Below, piece by piece: positions 11,066 through 24,269 of a stretch of 64,000 nt of DNA; position 1 is the first letter of the stretch; the number at the start of each line of letters is the position of its first letter. Source of the DNA: Mactra quadrangularis (lineage: Eukaryota; Mollusca; Bivalvia; Venerida; Mactridae). Both the position numbers and the translations under genes were made by a program. The stretch lies in the NCBI GenBank assembly GCA_025267735.1, contig CM046300.1, forward strand, positions 31,133,322 through 31,197,321, in the 5' to 3' direction. The notes beneath the pieces were generated by a model that did no database searches, was not told the origin of the DNA, and saw nothing but the letters and a program-made list of their open reading frames with translations.

Positions 11066-13606
11066 TGATTGTTACAAATTTGAGACATTCGTGTTATATG
11101 ATGGCCGTTTTATAACTAGTTTATTACTTATTTACATGTACTTGTCAACTGATATTTTAACCCTCCAATCAACTATTAATGTTTATAAATATCTAAGATC
11201 ATCAATGAATCCAAGATGTTTGATTTATGGTCACTGTAGGTCAGCGTGGCCATATAAACAAAACTTCGATTGACACAGTCTAGTTTAAATATTTGATCTT
11301 AATTTAGTAGATTGAAGAAGATATTTAAAAATGTATCTTCAAATGTTTGTGGTAGGTCCTATTGTTTGATCCTTGTTAGGTATAAACATTCGTCTATGAA
11401 AATTTTATAATTAAATACGCTTCTTATTGTCATTTCTGCGCGTGAATTAATTTGAGCTCACTAAAAAGCGTAAAGCAGAGTGAAATAGCGTAATATAACA
11501 TATAGTGGTAAGGTGTTTTTGTTTTTTTAGATAGAGTGAAAGTGTACAATGTGATGTAGGGTTTCATTTCAATTGATTTGTGTAAGCTATTTATTTATTT
11601 ATGATCATTATGCGCATAACATGCTATGTAATGTCCACTTGCATTTATATGTAGTGGAAATAAACTATATCTCTCTCTGTGTCTGTATCCTAGTTCAAGA
11701 TAATATATAAATATATAAAGTGATATGGTAAAAACTTGTATAAAATGACATAAAATACACTGATACTACACGTATAGTGTCAGGGCTAAAACTAGGATTG
11801 TCGCGATTATACGACTAATCTATTCCTATTCGATTTCAATGAAAATATATTTTAAGACCTGCTTAATCGATTAACTATTCTTTTATACCACTGGATGAGG
11901 TATGATTCGGTGATAAATAAACTTTTCTATGGTGCGTATATAAAATTTTGGAAATTCAAGTTATATAATTTGTTTTTAAGTAATTGTCGTACATGGATGT
12001 CCCATCTAATCGATTATCCAGCGTATTGTTGTACCAAATGAATGAATGTCTGATTCTAAATATGTTTTAATATAATATATTAATCTACAATCTTATGGAT
12101 TACAACACTGGTTGGTAATTTATAATCTTTGAAGTAATTAGTGAGATCAAATGTTAAACGCTTTTGTCATTCATACAAATGTATTTAGAAAACTAATGGT
12201 TTTTTAGCTTAATAAAGCCTTCTGTGCATTTTTTATAAATATGCTTAAACGTGTATTCTTGATGGATAATTTTAAATTTGTTTTAAGCTTTATAAAGGTT
12301 TCTATACATTAATGTTTTACTCTAACATAGGCACGTGCGTTTTAACCCTATATTTAGCGTGACGTCATCTATATAAATGTTATAAAAAAATAATAATATT
12401 GGACAAATACTCGTACACGGCTGTTATAATTTACCCCCTCGTTTATTAACTTAAAAGTCAAATTATTTATTTTACTATATTAGAATCAAAATAATGTACT
12501 TTTTTCATTATCTTGTTGTAGAATAAATAATAGACAATGATTTGAAGTGCTTATTAAATAACTCGTGCTAAAGCACTCAATATTTAAGTTGGCACTTCAA
12601 AACTCGTGCCTGTGTTTTATTCAACAACAAAATATACACAACTACAGCTACAATAACATACATAGGTTATTTCTTAAATAACATATAATTGCTTATATTC
12701 ATGGTGGATAAATTTAGACTTAACAAGCAGTTTTCTATAAATAGGCAACAAATTAGCTTCGTGGAGGTTTATCAATGATCGTATATAGAGTGTGTATAGG
12801 TATACAGTTAATTACAATACAAAATATGTTAATTACATAGCTATCCAAAGATTACTGTAATTTGTTGAACTTTAGATATCTGTTGATAAACACTAAATTT
12901 TGCAAGCTATTCGTTACATGTATTCTTGTTTACAATTTACGTGATTCATTGTTTTTGTGTTTCAACTTAGGACAAGATTATCGTGTTTATTCCTACATTA
13001 AACTTGTCGTGGATTGGCCTATTTAGTAAGAATCAAGAATAAAGTTCATTAATATAAATTATCTAAAAGGTTGTTTTTTATACTATATTTCAAAAGGGAT
13101 TTTAATGATATATTATGTTTTATAAGGAGTTTGTGAGTATAAATCAATTTTGTAAACATGGCAATGATTGCATGTAATTGTACTTTTAATTATTGACTCG
13201 TCCGTTCATGGGGGAAACACGTAAGTCCACGATATTAAGGTACAGTTTCAAAGTACTTAATTCTCATGGAAACCAATAAAAGTTTTAGTTCTATTCATCG
13301 CTTTATCTAATCTAATTACCAAAAAAATGTTTTAAATTCGATAAAAAATTATATAACATCTGAAAATATAAATTTATTCCTGTTTCTCTTTGTTAAATCT
13401 TATTCAACATTAATCCCGCTAATTTTAATACTCACTATAGTACTTCTGTACTCACTATATTGATAAAAATACTTGTCCATATCTATGTACTGGGGTTATC
13501 GAATTGAGAATCTTGATGACCTCTCGGTACGAGAATGCCTCTTGTGCCGAATTCGTCTTGCGCTTGTTAAAGGCCATATTGTTTACATTAGTTGCAGATA
13601 GTTTGG

Positions 13607-13656
13607 ACATGTACTAACTTCCGGTTAACTCGCGTGATCCGGAAGTTAGTACATGT
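13607..13656. repeat. Perfect 18-base inverted repeat
   Basis: Arms 'acatgtactaacttccgg' (13607-13624) and its exact complement (13639-13656) around a 14-base loop. It could form a cruciform or RNA hairpin. No T-run follows that would make it terminator-like. Function unknown. Confidence 0.85.
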
Positions 13657-13936
13657 AGTTAGACTGTGTCACTGTATTGAAAGACATACGACCACGGGTA
13701 GCCTTAACTAAGAACGAGCTGTCAAGAGCGTTTTGATAAAATAGACATACGTCGGTCGTAGGGAAAGTTGTAAATAGCTGACTTAAGGCACGACTGACCT
13801 TACGACCAGCAACATTGATAAAACGCACCCCAATTCTTCATAGTAAAAATGACGTAAGGGAAACTTCAAATATAACTACTTCAACGTATCAGCTCAAGTC
13901 TAGACTAATTATACGTGTAAATAATATATTAATATT

Positions 13937-14074
13937 TAACAAATAATACATGGCCACGAGGGCAATATGCAAGTTTACGGACTGGTTGGTCAGACCGAGG
14001 AAGGTATATGGCCCGAAGCGCAGCTCCAGTCCGTAAAATTGCATATTGCCCGTAAGGCCATGTGTTATTTGTTA
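13937..14074. repeat. Inverted-repeat element, 49-base arms
   Basis: The arms (13937-13985 and 14026-14074) share 'acatggcc', 'gggcaatatgcaa' and 'tttacggactgg' in mirrored order with a few mismatches. The 40-base centre is GC-richer. It has the form of a foldback MITE and lies about 800 bases before the GST start codon. Confidence 0.8.
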
Positions 14075-14336
14075 TATTATACCGAATTTAAATCCTATCA
14101 CCACTCATGTTGCTGACATTTTACTACGAGTATAAAAATGTGTTTTCAAATAATCTTTTTATAAAATTCCGTATGTCAAATATCTATGCCCAAGTCAGAC
14201 TTTCAAATTCACGCAACGTAGCAAGATATCATGCTCTCCTTGTTACATATTTCATCTTTTTTATCGACTCAGCCATTTCGTCTGTTTGTGTTTCCGTGTA
14301 ATTAGCACGACGAGAAGGTCGCGTTAGATAAGACTT

Positions 14337-14425
14337 GATGACGTCATAAACGGTCAATATAAAATTTATGGACTGGATGACGTCATAAACGGTCAATATG
14401 CGAATATATTGACCGGATGACGTCA
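14337..14425. promoter_or_regulatory. Three CRE palindromes upstream of the GST-like gene
   Basis: The octamer tgacgtca, the full palindromic cAMP-response element, occurs at 14339-14346, 14378-14385 and 14418-14425. The first two sit in a direct repeat of about 24 bases ('gatgacgtcataaacggtca' onward) spaced 39 bases apart. The third lies beside an inverted version of the flank ('atattgaccg'). The cluster ends about 430 bases before the GST-like start codon at 14854. Binding by CREB/ATF factors is inference; the repeats may instead be part of a mobile element. Confidence 0.45.
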
Positions 14426-14853
14426 CATTAAATATAGAGGACGTTATGCAAATGAGGTGTAATATTGAAGTTTGTAGACTAGTTTCGCGTTACGTTTAAA
14501 AACGTCGACATGTATTTCACATGAAATATTCTAATCTCAATTGCAAACTGCGCATAAGATATTTATTTCAAAATTCACACTGTAGTTTTGGGGTTTAATT
14601 CTATCTCGAACAATTAAAATACATATATATATACCGATCATGCAGACACATTTTAATACTATACATTGTTAGATTTTAATACTTTAATTATATTATTTCA
14701 GATCAAGTCTTCGATATAGCGACTTAGTTTTATGAGATAAAAACAAACTATTGGCAAATTATAAGGAGTTAAGTGGACTTGTAAACACGTGTTGTTGTTG
14801 TTTGTAAAACATTTTGTGAAATAGACGTTTTAAAATTCAGAATTTTTTAAACG

Positions 14854-17800
14854 ATGTCAGACGAAGAGGACAAACCAAAACCGGAAACTTTAAAGTTTCG
14901 ACGTCACACTACAGCTCATATATTCTCCGGATCTATGAACGGTACAAACGGCATGCATCGTCGACCCGTGGAACTTTATTTAATAAGAATAAACCCAGCT
15001 TGTAGAATCATATGGTTCTATATGCTTCAGGTTAGTTGATGACTTTTTTATTCAATGAATATCTCATCTAGCAGAGAGGTGTTAGCCCAACGATGGACTA
15101 ACGCATATTTCTTCGTTGGCCCAACGACTGAAGCCAACGTTGGGCCAACCTCATTTTGCTCATCAGCTCCACATTGGCCCAAGCGTTGGCTCATCGTTGG
15201 ACAAACGGTGGTTTTAAATGCGTTCTATACATTGGGGCCAACTATGAGCCAACGGTTGGCCAAACGTGGAAATGATGAGCTTACTATTGTGTAAGCTAAT
15301 AAAGTCAAATTTAACAATTTATAGAACATTGTCATCTATAGGAATAAATATAAAATCAAATTACACTAAAGGAATTTACTATCATTTAGATTTTTGCTGG
15401 CGCATTAGTGTTTTTACTTGTTGGGCCATCAAAGGACCAACAACTAATTTGCTGATGTTGTCTTATACAAAAGACCATTGTTGGGCCAACAAATAATATC
15501 TCTGCCGCTATGTGTATAATGGCCCACTGTTGGCCCAACGACGTGTTTACGTTTAAGTATAATCTAGTTGGCCCAACAGTGGCCCAACAAAGATTTGACT
15601 TCAACGTAAGTTACACGTCGTTTGTCCAACGGACGTCTGCTATCTAGGATAGTGTCACAATTGACAGCGGTGTGGAAACATTAGTAATACGCTTATTTTT
15701 TTGGCTTATCAATTCTGAATATTATACAAATTGTGTAGAATTGGGTATACCTTTTGAATATCATATCATTATCCATCTGACTTTGAAGTGCTAATTATAT
15801 GAAACTGACTTACGAAGATTTTGTTCGTAAGAATTTCTGTGAAAAGCACCATAGATATGTGTAGTTTGTACGTATTCTACTCGTTGGTAGCAAATGCCAG
15901 GCAAAAAAGTTTGAAATGCACGTGCTTCATAGACCTAATAAACTACGTGTTACACAATCAATTTTACAGTAACTTATACATGTAGTAATTTGAATGTTTT
16001 CCATGTTTAAAATAATATTATTTTAGTATACTAAACGTAAGAAATAGTAGGTTAAAATGTGGTGTTAGAAAAGTTGTTGAGTGTATATGGTCTTGTTAAC
16101 CGTTCTTGAATCTAACTCAGTCTTTGATAGTGCGTCTTACTATCAGGGCTCGTAGATTCCTAAGCGGCATTTACATTCCCCTTGGCAAACCAAACCGCCG
16201 TGAGGAGTTAGCCCGTTTGCCACTCAGTACATAGACGGACACAGTGGTCCTCCTTGAGCTCGGTCATGAAAACTGTATCAGTACACTTTTCATTACTGCA
16301 AATGTAAATTAAAGTGTAATTTCTTTTTGTATTTCATCACAACCTATACTTCTAAGATCTGTAATTGATCATGAGACTACGGAGCCCCTAAAGTGACATT
16401 TTGAAATATTTTTTCATTTAGTTTACAACTATTTCGTTTAAACGTAATGTTATTTCGTTTTTACTTAATTTTATTTCGTTTTTACGAAAAAATATTTAGT
16501 TTTTAAGAAAAATGATTCGGTTTTCACGAAATATTATTTCGTTTAAACGAAATAGTTGATAAAAATAACTATTTCCGAATGAGACAGAACCTGAAAAGAA
16601 ATGTAATCCAATCTTGTAACCACTCCTATTGCCCGACTACTTTATTTTTTGGAAGATGTTTATTGTATATACCTTAAGGGGAGAGCCGTAACTAAGTTAC
16701 AGAACTTGTGGATCAACTCGATCGCCGTATATACATAAAGTTAGGCCACAACAAGTTGATCATATGTTTTATGGATTTTTCTGGAGAAAAAAATGGGGCG
16801 AGCGAGCGAAGAAAAAAATCTTTATTCACTTGCTTTATATAGCAGTTTGACCAAATTTTTATGGGCGAGCGAGGAAATATTTTTTTTTTGTAAAAACCAT
16901 CAAAATTAAGGCGCGAGCGAATCCATAGAACATATGATCATTTTTTTGTGGCCTTATTTGTTGTTATTATATATGTTGTATTTCTGTAATTGTAAGTATG
17001 TATTACGGGCAATAAAATAAGTTTAAACCAATTAGATGCTGTATATTTAGTAATTTTATTCGACTACGTTCATGCCAACTTTCTCTTATAAAATAACAAT
17101 GACTTGGTAATAAAGTAAAAACTTGACATGCTAGCGTGAAAATATAACATCATATATCAAAAAGCTAGGGGATTTTCCGTATTCAATTATATGAACAATG
17201 AAATGGCATAAAAATATTGTAAATACATAAGACCATAGAAGTTTTCACAGACTTTTAACGGCACTTTTATGATCTTAATACAAGATAACCCCTAGTTTAT
17301 GACCTTCCTACCAGGAGTTTTATATCTGTAGTAAATACAATATAATTGCCTAAACTCGTATTAAAATTGACCTAAGTTTAAAATAGTTGAGACGATTATA
17401 GTAAAATATAAACTGTTAAATGCCTGGCACGTCGTCAAAATAAATTTTCAAACTGACCGAGTAACCGATTGTAATCTCAAATTATTTTATAAAAAAATAA
17501 GTTTTAGGTGCGTAAAAGTTAAAGTCGATCATTCTCAGATTTCAACTTAAATATCAACTATTTTAAAACTCTCACAATTTTAAAGGGACGCTTTGATGGC
17601 AATATTTTAATCACGATGATACAGTAAAGTTCCGCTATTAAGACTACTTTGTTATTTCAAAATCATGCGATTTTTGACAGTTATTTAAACCCAAATACTT
17701 AATTTGTGAACAAAAGGGTCTCTATAATTAAACCGTTTTTCTATTAAGAACATAGAGTTTGCTGGTCTAAATAGCGGAACTTTACTGTATTGGCAAATTT

Positions 17801-20724
17801 AGTGCAATGATTGACTCGGAACAATAAAACATAGCAAAAGTGGTTTCCGTATTTTTTATTTGTTTCTTCCAATTCTCAAGAGCGTAACAATCTATTGACA
17901 ATGTATGAATACAAATACAGCCAATTATAAATAAGAACACAAATGTACATAGGGTAAGACAAATTAAATTCTCGTACCCCGAGGTTATCAAGATTCTAGT
18001 ATTTAGAATCCTACTAGACTCTGGGTACGAGAATGGACAAATTATAACATGTTGAAGACAAAACGACACACCTTTGCTATCCCTATACGGAGCTTCGCGT
18101 TCTACCTAACTTTATACAGGTGTCTTTTGACTTCTGCATTTTAAATTTAAATCTCCCTAAAATTAACAATGAACTGTTCCAACTTAAGACAAGATGCGTT
18201 CATTATTAATACAAAGGGGTAACAAGTTGATGTTACTATATATTTCTATATTACAGCACAATATTCCTCATATATTGATTGACTTAGATTTCTCTAAGGG
18301 AGAGAAACAACTTCCTGATGCTATAAGAAAATGTCCACATAGAGAAGTTCCTATAATGATTGATGGAGATTTTGTTGTTTTTGAAGCGTAAGTATTTAGA
18401 GGATACATGTATTCCCTGACTTTAGCGTATGATATATCATTTTACAACGAGTGAGATCAGAAAACATTTATTTCAAGAGTGGCATTATAGCAATTTAACT
18501 CAGATAGTTTACTATGATTTCGTCTCGAAATGTTACTACATTTCATACACGTTAATAGTGAAATACTTCCGAATGTTCTTGGACTAATGACACTTCGAGA
18601 AAATAATGTATTTTACGAACAATTTTCTAAGTAAACCTTTCTTCATTTACTTAGGTTGAATCATTGTTGACAAACAAATTAAGACTTGGAATTTGCCCAC
18701 ACGACTCTTAGTTTCTATTTTCATGAGTAAATGTAACTCGGTTTTATCCTATAAACACGATTTTGCCGAATGGCTTTCAGAGGTCTCTTTATCTTTATGA
18801 TTACATTATTACATGCACAATGTATTATTGTATATGACATTTCTAGTAAAACTGAGTAGAGGTTTTCCATTTTGATTCATTATTTTGTAAATGTTTGTCA
18901 AGACACGAAACCATCCACTGACATTGTAATGATATACTCTTCACTCTCTATTCTTTATTTACATGTATTTAAATTATAATACTAATTATAAAGTGACGCC
19001 ATTTATTATGTTATTTGTATTACAGTCCAGCCATATTGACATATTTAGCAACAACATACACAGATTATAGTGGTTATGGTATTACATTACAAAGTCGTCT
19101 GCTTACAGAATCTTTGTTAAGTTGGGCAAACTCGGAACTTCATAGGTTTGTATAACAATTTATTGTCCGAACAAAATAATCTCCCAAAATATAAAGGAAG
19201 AACTTTTGTTTCTAGAGCTTCTCATGATGTCGTTTGCCAATTATTCCGAAGGTCTACTATTCAATCAAAGATAAAAAAGAAACTAAGCATGTATTTTGGT
19301 ATTCTGTTGCCCTCTTATTGTCTTTTAAATGTTATAGTGCCATCCGTAATATAATTGCATATTAATTTGTATTTTATACATGGATCATGAGGTTGTTTTT
19401 TGTTTTTGTTTTTTTTTAACGTCGCATTCAACACATATATAGGTCATATTCGCGACGGCCAGCTCTTCCTACTGTAGGTTTCCTGGACACTTTTCTATCA
19501 CCAGTACTAACTTACCCTACCACGATGTCCGACAACTCATGTATAGGGTATGACTTGCCGCCACCGGGTTTCGAACGCGCGATCTCCGGATTCGAAGTCA
19601 GACATGCTAACCACTACGCCACGGCCGCGGCTTTTGATCATAAGTACAACTATACCTCAAGTCCTGTAATAATTAAGTTATATGTTCTGTTAAATTTTGC
19701 TTATTCATTTGTATCATAGGGATTTATTCAATGAGTGATCGTTTGTTAATTGACCCAATGTATTATTAATGAATAAATCAATTAACTTAATGATACGCGA
19801 TATCTAATTAAAGCAGGATTAATTGTGCAAATATTCCGAACATTGTTATCACCGTATCTTTTGTTCATAGTCAATTATCTAAACATCATGCTATAGTTGA
19901 GTTTGTCCCTGTAACCTTCACCTTTGAAAAACTGTCGTGAAATTACTAAATGTATTCAAGGACCCTATATAACAGTTAATAGCGTCCTTGATGTATTTCA
20001 CTACTTTATTTGAATGATGTATTATGCTAAAATAATGAATTAACAGAAATTTGCTCCAATCTCTACTTGTCTAGTGGCTAGTCTGAACCTTAAATTAATA
20101 AACGAGTATCAACAAAAATAAATGCATACACTGTGGGTGGTTTCATTTTCGATTACCTTATGATCTGCTTTTTTCTTTAGACTCTGTCGACGCCATGGTC
20201 GACCAAGTATACATTAATTTGAGGCCCTGGTATAAATGTATTAATCATAATTATTACTGTTACCAAATTATTTTGATAAAAAACCCGGTTTGCACATAAT
20301 GCATCCTTATTGAGCAGACGGATTGACATTCAACCTTTATATCACCATGTGAATTTTAATTTTCAGGGCAATTGGCTATAACTACATCTACCCACAATTC
20401 CTCGAGCAATACGCACTTCCAGTTGAGAAAGCAAATGAAGTTTTAATTGAATCTGGTTTAAAATTACTTGGGAGACAACTTGAACTTATTGAGAAAAAAT
20501 ATCTCGACAAATCACACTTTTTAACGGGAAATAGAGTGACAATTGCAGACTCTTTTGTGGCAACAGTTATACTTCAAGCAGAATGGTCGGGTACCAAATT
20601 CACAATGTGGCCCAAAGTAGAAAAATGGCTGGCAAGAGTGAAAAATCAAGTACATTGGGAAACAGTTCATAATTCCCATACGATGTATTTGAGAGAGTTA
20701 GAAAGATGTGCTCTATTTGATTAA
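14854..20724 (+). CDS. Theta-like glutathione S-transferase, divergent active site
   Basis: Four exons: 14854-15030, 18257-18387, 19026-19145 and 20367-20724. All have GT-AG ends and together they encode 261 residues. Family members are cytosolic enzymes that conjugate glutathione. After a polar extension of about 38 residues comes the thioredoxin-like half: ELYLIRINPACR (40-51), the cis-proline V90-P91 and FEAPAILTYLATTY (101 onward), closest to the theta class. The helical half includes FLTGNRVTIADSF, the N-capping box typical of GSTs. Length is close to the usual 240 plus the extension. In theta enzymes a serine activates glutathione; the aligned position here is Asn47, and the serine after Glu102 is Ala103. 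It may therefore be a non-catalytic or altered binding protein. ATG 14854 is the only in-frame start before the conserved domain. A possible AATAAA lies far downstream at 21732. Confidence 0.88.
15067..15646. mobile_element. Element packed with 'ttggcccaa' motifs
   Basis: About 580 bases in GST intron 1 carry at least eight copies or near copies of 'gttgggccaac' in both orientations. The edges are weakly inverted: 'tagcagagaggtgttagccc' on the left, and on the complement of the right edge 'tagcagacgtccgttggaca'. No transposase is visible. It is best read as a non-autonomous DNA element built from short palindromes. Confidence 0.5.
16427..16557. repeat. Inverted repeat with 'atttcgttt' series
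   Basis: Exact 18-base arms 'aactatttcgtttaaacg' (16427-16444) and complement (16540-16557). Between them are several copies of 'atttcgttt' or 'tttttacg'. It lies in GST intron 1 and is probably a small foldback element. Confidence 0.75.
16743..16954. mobile_element. 212-base inverted-repeat MITE
   Basis: Ends 'aggccacaa-aagttgatcatatg' and the mirrored 'catatgatcatttttttgtggcct', continuing into 'atggat' and 'atccat'. The interior has 'gggcgagcgag', 'gcgagcgaa' and similar motifs. It lies in GST intron 1. Confidence 0.75.
17622..17787. mobile_element. TA-flanked MITE (pogo/Tc1-mariner type)
   Basis: Ends 'cagtaaagttccgctatt' and the mirrored 'agcggaactttactg', flanked by TA on both sides (17620-17621 and 17788-17789). 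Related copies lie at 37193-37357 and, decayed, at about 27484-27620. TA target sites fit the Tc1-mariner-pogo group. It lies in GST intron 1. Confidence 0.8.
19412..19632 (-). repeat. SINE family C, complete head
   Basis: The minus strand begins 'gccgcggccgtggcgtagtg', with A box 'tggttagcatgtctgac', B box 'gcgttcgaaaccc', then 'cataccctatacatgagttg', and ends 'gcgacgttaaaaaa'. It matches 4738-4952 in order. It lies in GST intron 3. The open frame 19525-19719 is an accident of this repeat. Confidence 0.8.
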
Positions 20725-22204
20725 AGGGAAATTTCCTTATTTAATATATTGTTTTGTAATTTAAACATATCAACTGTTGATAGCTATGTAGGGACACAGA
20801 TATATAAAAACAAGACCCAATGGGTTTGGATTGACATTCGTTTCAACGTAATAACAACCGTCCAATCAGCAAGCCGCTGTACATGTGCATGTACTTGTAC
20901 TTCACCAGACTGCTAAGCTGAAAGCTGCAATGCTATATTTCGTCCTATATATGGATACTGAAGTGTTATATAGCTGCTTGCCAATGAAGGCTCAATTGAA
21001 CTTGGTCCATAAAAGAAAACTGTGATATACATTTACAGTAGCAGATATATAGTGGAGTGAAGTGTATAGTAATTGATTTTTATGAAATTAATAGAAATCA
21101 AAGTTATATATAGCTGGCTATATGAAGAGTGCTGGCTACATTATGATAGAAGTCGTTAGATACGTGCACAGGCGGTAGGCACAACTCCAAGACAAAAAAT
21201 CAAATATATACATGTACGTAAATACAATGTACTGTGCTTTGTCAAAAAATCGTGCCGTACAGGTCGTCCACGTAAACATTGCGTATGTAAACACAGCCGG
21301 TTCCATTACGCATTAATATTTAGGTGTGAACTATTTTTACAATTTTATATAGTTACTTAGTTTTGTCTTATTTTATGAACATTTTATAATATAAAATTTA
21401 CAATATGCATATACACTATTAAAAATAAATGTTATCTATCAAAATGGTATGTTTAAATCAGTAAAATGCTGTTCATGCATCAGCTTATTCACCTATTTAG
21501 TGGACAAGTCCATTGTTTAAAGTACAAAAACACGCATGGCCTAGAATACGACCCGCATGTCTATGGATACAAGCACAAGGCAAAGTTATGAACCATAAGC
21601 TGATTTGATGAGATTACTACAAACAAAGACTTCACCTCCATAGTTTTGATAGGACACTGGCCGACAGACAAATCCATCAATAAGTCTTGTAGACACAATT
21701 GTTACGTACATGTATGCTTAGACTTTAAAGGAATAAAGTATAAGTAGAGAGGTATAAATGCTTGATTAGACAGATTATATTGTATCATATACATTTTATA
21801 AAGTATTAAACTTCATTGGTCTCACGTTTTAATGACCACAGCTCTGATATATGTTGTAAAAGTATGGCTCTGGGATTTAATAGGCCTACTAACAGTTGAT
21901 TATGACAAAATTAAAAACTACTCAACAATAACTTGGCTGTTCTCCGTACATAAAAACCAATATCTATTTTAATCAACTGTGAGTTCATAAGTACTGCAGT
22001 GAGTATTTAAATCAGCAGAGTTCAAGTATATGTGCCACTGAGTGCTGAACAAAAATTGAAAAATCAATGTAAAAAAATCTATTGTAAATTTTACTATTAT
22101 ACTGGCTGGCAGATTGACTTGTACAATGAATGATGTAAATAAAAGATAAAAATGTGATATACATTTGTAGTTAAATTTTCTCTCATATTAGAACCATTAC
22201 ATTA
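20725..22204. other. Intergenic sequence without recognised features
   Basis: This is probably the 3' untranslated and flanking region of the GST-like gene. It includes a fragment 'cacaggcggtaggcaca' at about 21169, resembling the end of the MITE at 39333-39463, and AATAAA at 21732-21737. I see no gene. Confidence 0.4.
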
Positions 22205-22462
22205 TAGTGCGTAAATATTGACCCCGACCTGACCTTTATGCAAGAATATTCATTACATTGAATACGAATGTAGTATTAGTGCTCGTCACACCGTGACCGT
22301 GAGGATAGTGAGTTAAAACTTATCACACTAGCATACTTCTATAATTTTATGATTGCTGCCGAAGTGTAGAATAGGCGTGGTACTGACTTTCATTGGGATA
22401 TGCGTAGATAATTATTAGATGCAAATGTGAAAGGTCAGGTCGGGGTCAATGTTTACGCACTA
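22205..22462. mobile_element. 258-base MITE, 'tagtgcgta' family, copy 1
   Basis: The inverted ends read 'tagtgcgtaaatattgaccc' and the mirror image ending 'tttacgcacta', with TA on both sides. The interior includes 'ggcgtggtact' and 'tacgaatgtagtatta'. Further copies are at 29951-30204 and, interrupted, 57805-59088. Confidence 0.85.
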
Positions 22463-24269
22463 TACAATGTCCAAACTTTCTCTGAAGTATGTTCCACCCA
22501 AGGGCCACAGGCTTCATGTTCCATCACATAATACACAGGCATCTAAAAGTTTCTTTACACATCTTCATTTTTGATATTTTACAATTTATTTAGATATACT
22601 TCACATGTTGTTGTTACTTTCACAGCTAATGTACATTTTAACATGAACACTCAATTATGTTCTTTCATTTCCCTTTCGGTCAAATTGTAGCTTTTATTGA
22701 AAAAATGACTATTATTTTATTAAAATATTAAATTCTCTACAAAAGTTCAAGTTTTCAGAGAAAAATATGTAAAAAATGCATGTGTAAAGAAACTTTTGGA
22801 CCCTAGTGTACTTGTATATAGTTGAGCTTGACCTTTGCCCCAATGCCCTTAAATCATCAGGGGTCTTCCTCTGGTCTAAGCAAATGATAACTTCAAATAT
22901 AAAACCAAAGGGAACTGGATTAAGATGTAAACAGACTAATCAACAGAAAGACAGACCAAACTCAATAGCCAACCAACATAAGCAAACATGCTCCAGTAGG
23001 TCCACAGGAAAAAACAAGAGCAGGGTGTAAAAGATAACAAGTGAGAAATCTTTTTATTTTATTTCTGTTGTGTTTCACACAATGTAATTATAAAAACAAA
23101 GGTTTTTCTGTAATGCTGAAACATTTAAAATGTAAATATTGGATCTTAAATTTCATTTAACTCAGAAAGATGTAATATAAAGTGAAAATATTACAACAGA
23201 TACCAAAGTCAAAAATTCAAAATTACATATAAGAGGCATGATCCAGAAATATCACGTACTAAGACTTGGTTAATGGCAGGTATCCAGATAATCAAATTCT
23301 GGGTAGTTTTGAATCATCCAACATACAAGTAATTAAGAAATTTATCATGAAATGTAGAAAAACCGTCTTGAACACAGATTTTGTTCTAGAAAATATAAGG
23401 ACACTTCTATGCACTAAACAAGTTACAATATAATGAGAGAAAATAAGCTATCGCTCACAGAGCATAGGAGTCAGAAACATCGGTGCGATGAACTGTCCAT
23501 TTTTCATGATTTTGACTGTCAGAAAATTGTAAAAAAAAACACAAATAAATTGAAACAAGAGACAGATAGTGACAAAAACTATCAATAAACATCATATGGG
23601 ACAAGATAAAATCATAGTTAACTCAAACAGTCCCGAGTCAAAATCATGTGTGACCATGCCTGTCCCCTATGGATAAAATGTTACAAACCTTTAATGTATA
23701 CACTTAAATAGTTCATAATAAACTAAATATAAAACCATCAACAACTTACTAAACTAACAATTAAACTACTATAACTAATATATATACAGTACCCACCTAA
23801 GGTTTAGAGACATTTTCATTTTGTAGGCCAACTAAATAGTATTTATCTAAATTTTAATTGCTGTTTATTTTTGAAATGCTTTTTAGTTTGCTTTATTTTT
23901 TGGTTATCATTATAATTATAACTGAGACTACAAAAATAGCATAAAAGCGATGTTATAGAAAATAATTACAATGAACTTGGGTTTGGAGGCTTCAGGATGT
24001 CAGATGCTAAATCTTAAAGATGTGTAGCATTCATGAAATTTGCTTTTATTTTATTACAAACCGTACTAAAATATGTCAAAAATAGTGATTCTACAAAAAT
24101 AATCATCAAATTCAAGAATTGTAGTAAATTTCTTTTGTCTCAAAATTTTGGGTTGTAACTGTATATACGTAAAATACAACAAAAACAACTATGATCATCA
24201 AGAGTTTCATAATTTCAGAAGATGCAATACAGTGCATAAAAAACAATGATATAACACGAGTCCTGATAA

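Larger units (their letters stand above)
4218..14853. other. Ten-kilobase gene-free, repeat-rich stretch
   Basis: No open frame here has splice sites, length or recognisable protein to support a gene. Content is SINE copies, two tandem arrays (5131-5630, 9400-9838), a Mutator-like element (5939-6432), a partial duplication (10672-11065) and, close to the next gene, inverted repeats and CRE motifs. From about 11300 to 13550 I see only AT-rich unique sequence. Confidence 0.5.

Noticed and set aside
17782..18069. 95-codon minus-strand hydrophobic frame
   Set aside because: It starts inside a TA-flanked MITE, crosses a palindromic 'tctcgtacccc' segment and lies in GST intron 2 flank; nothing supports a gene.
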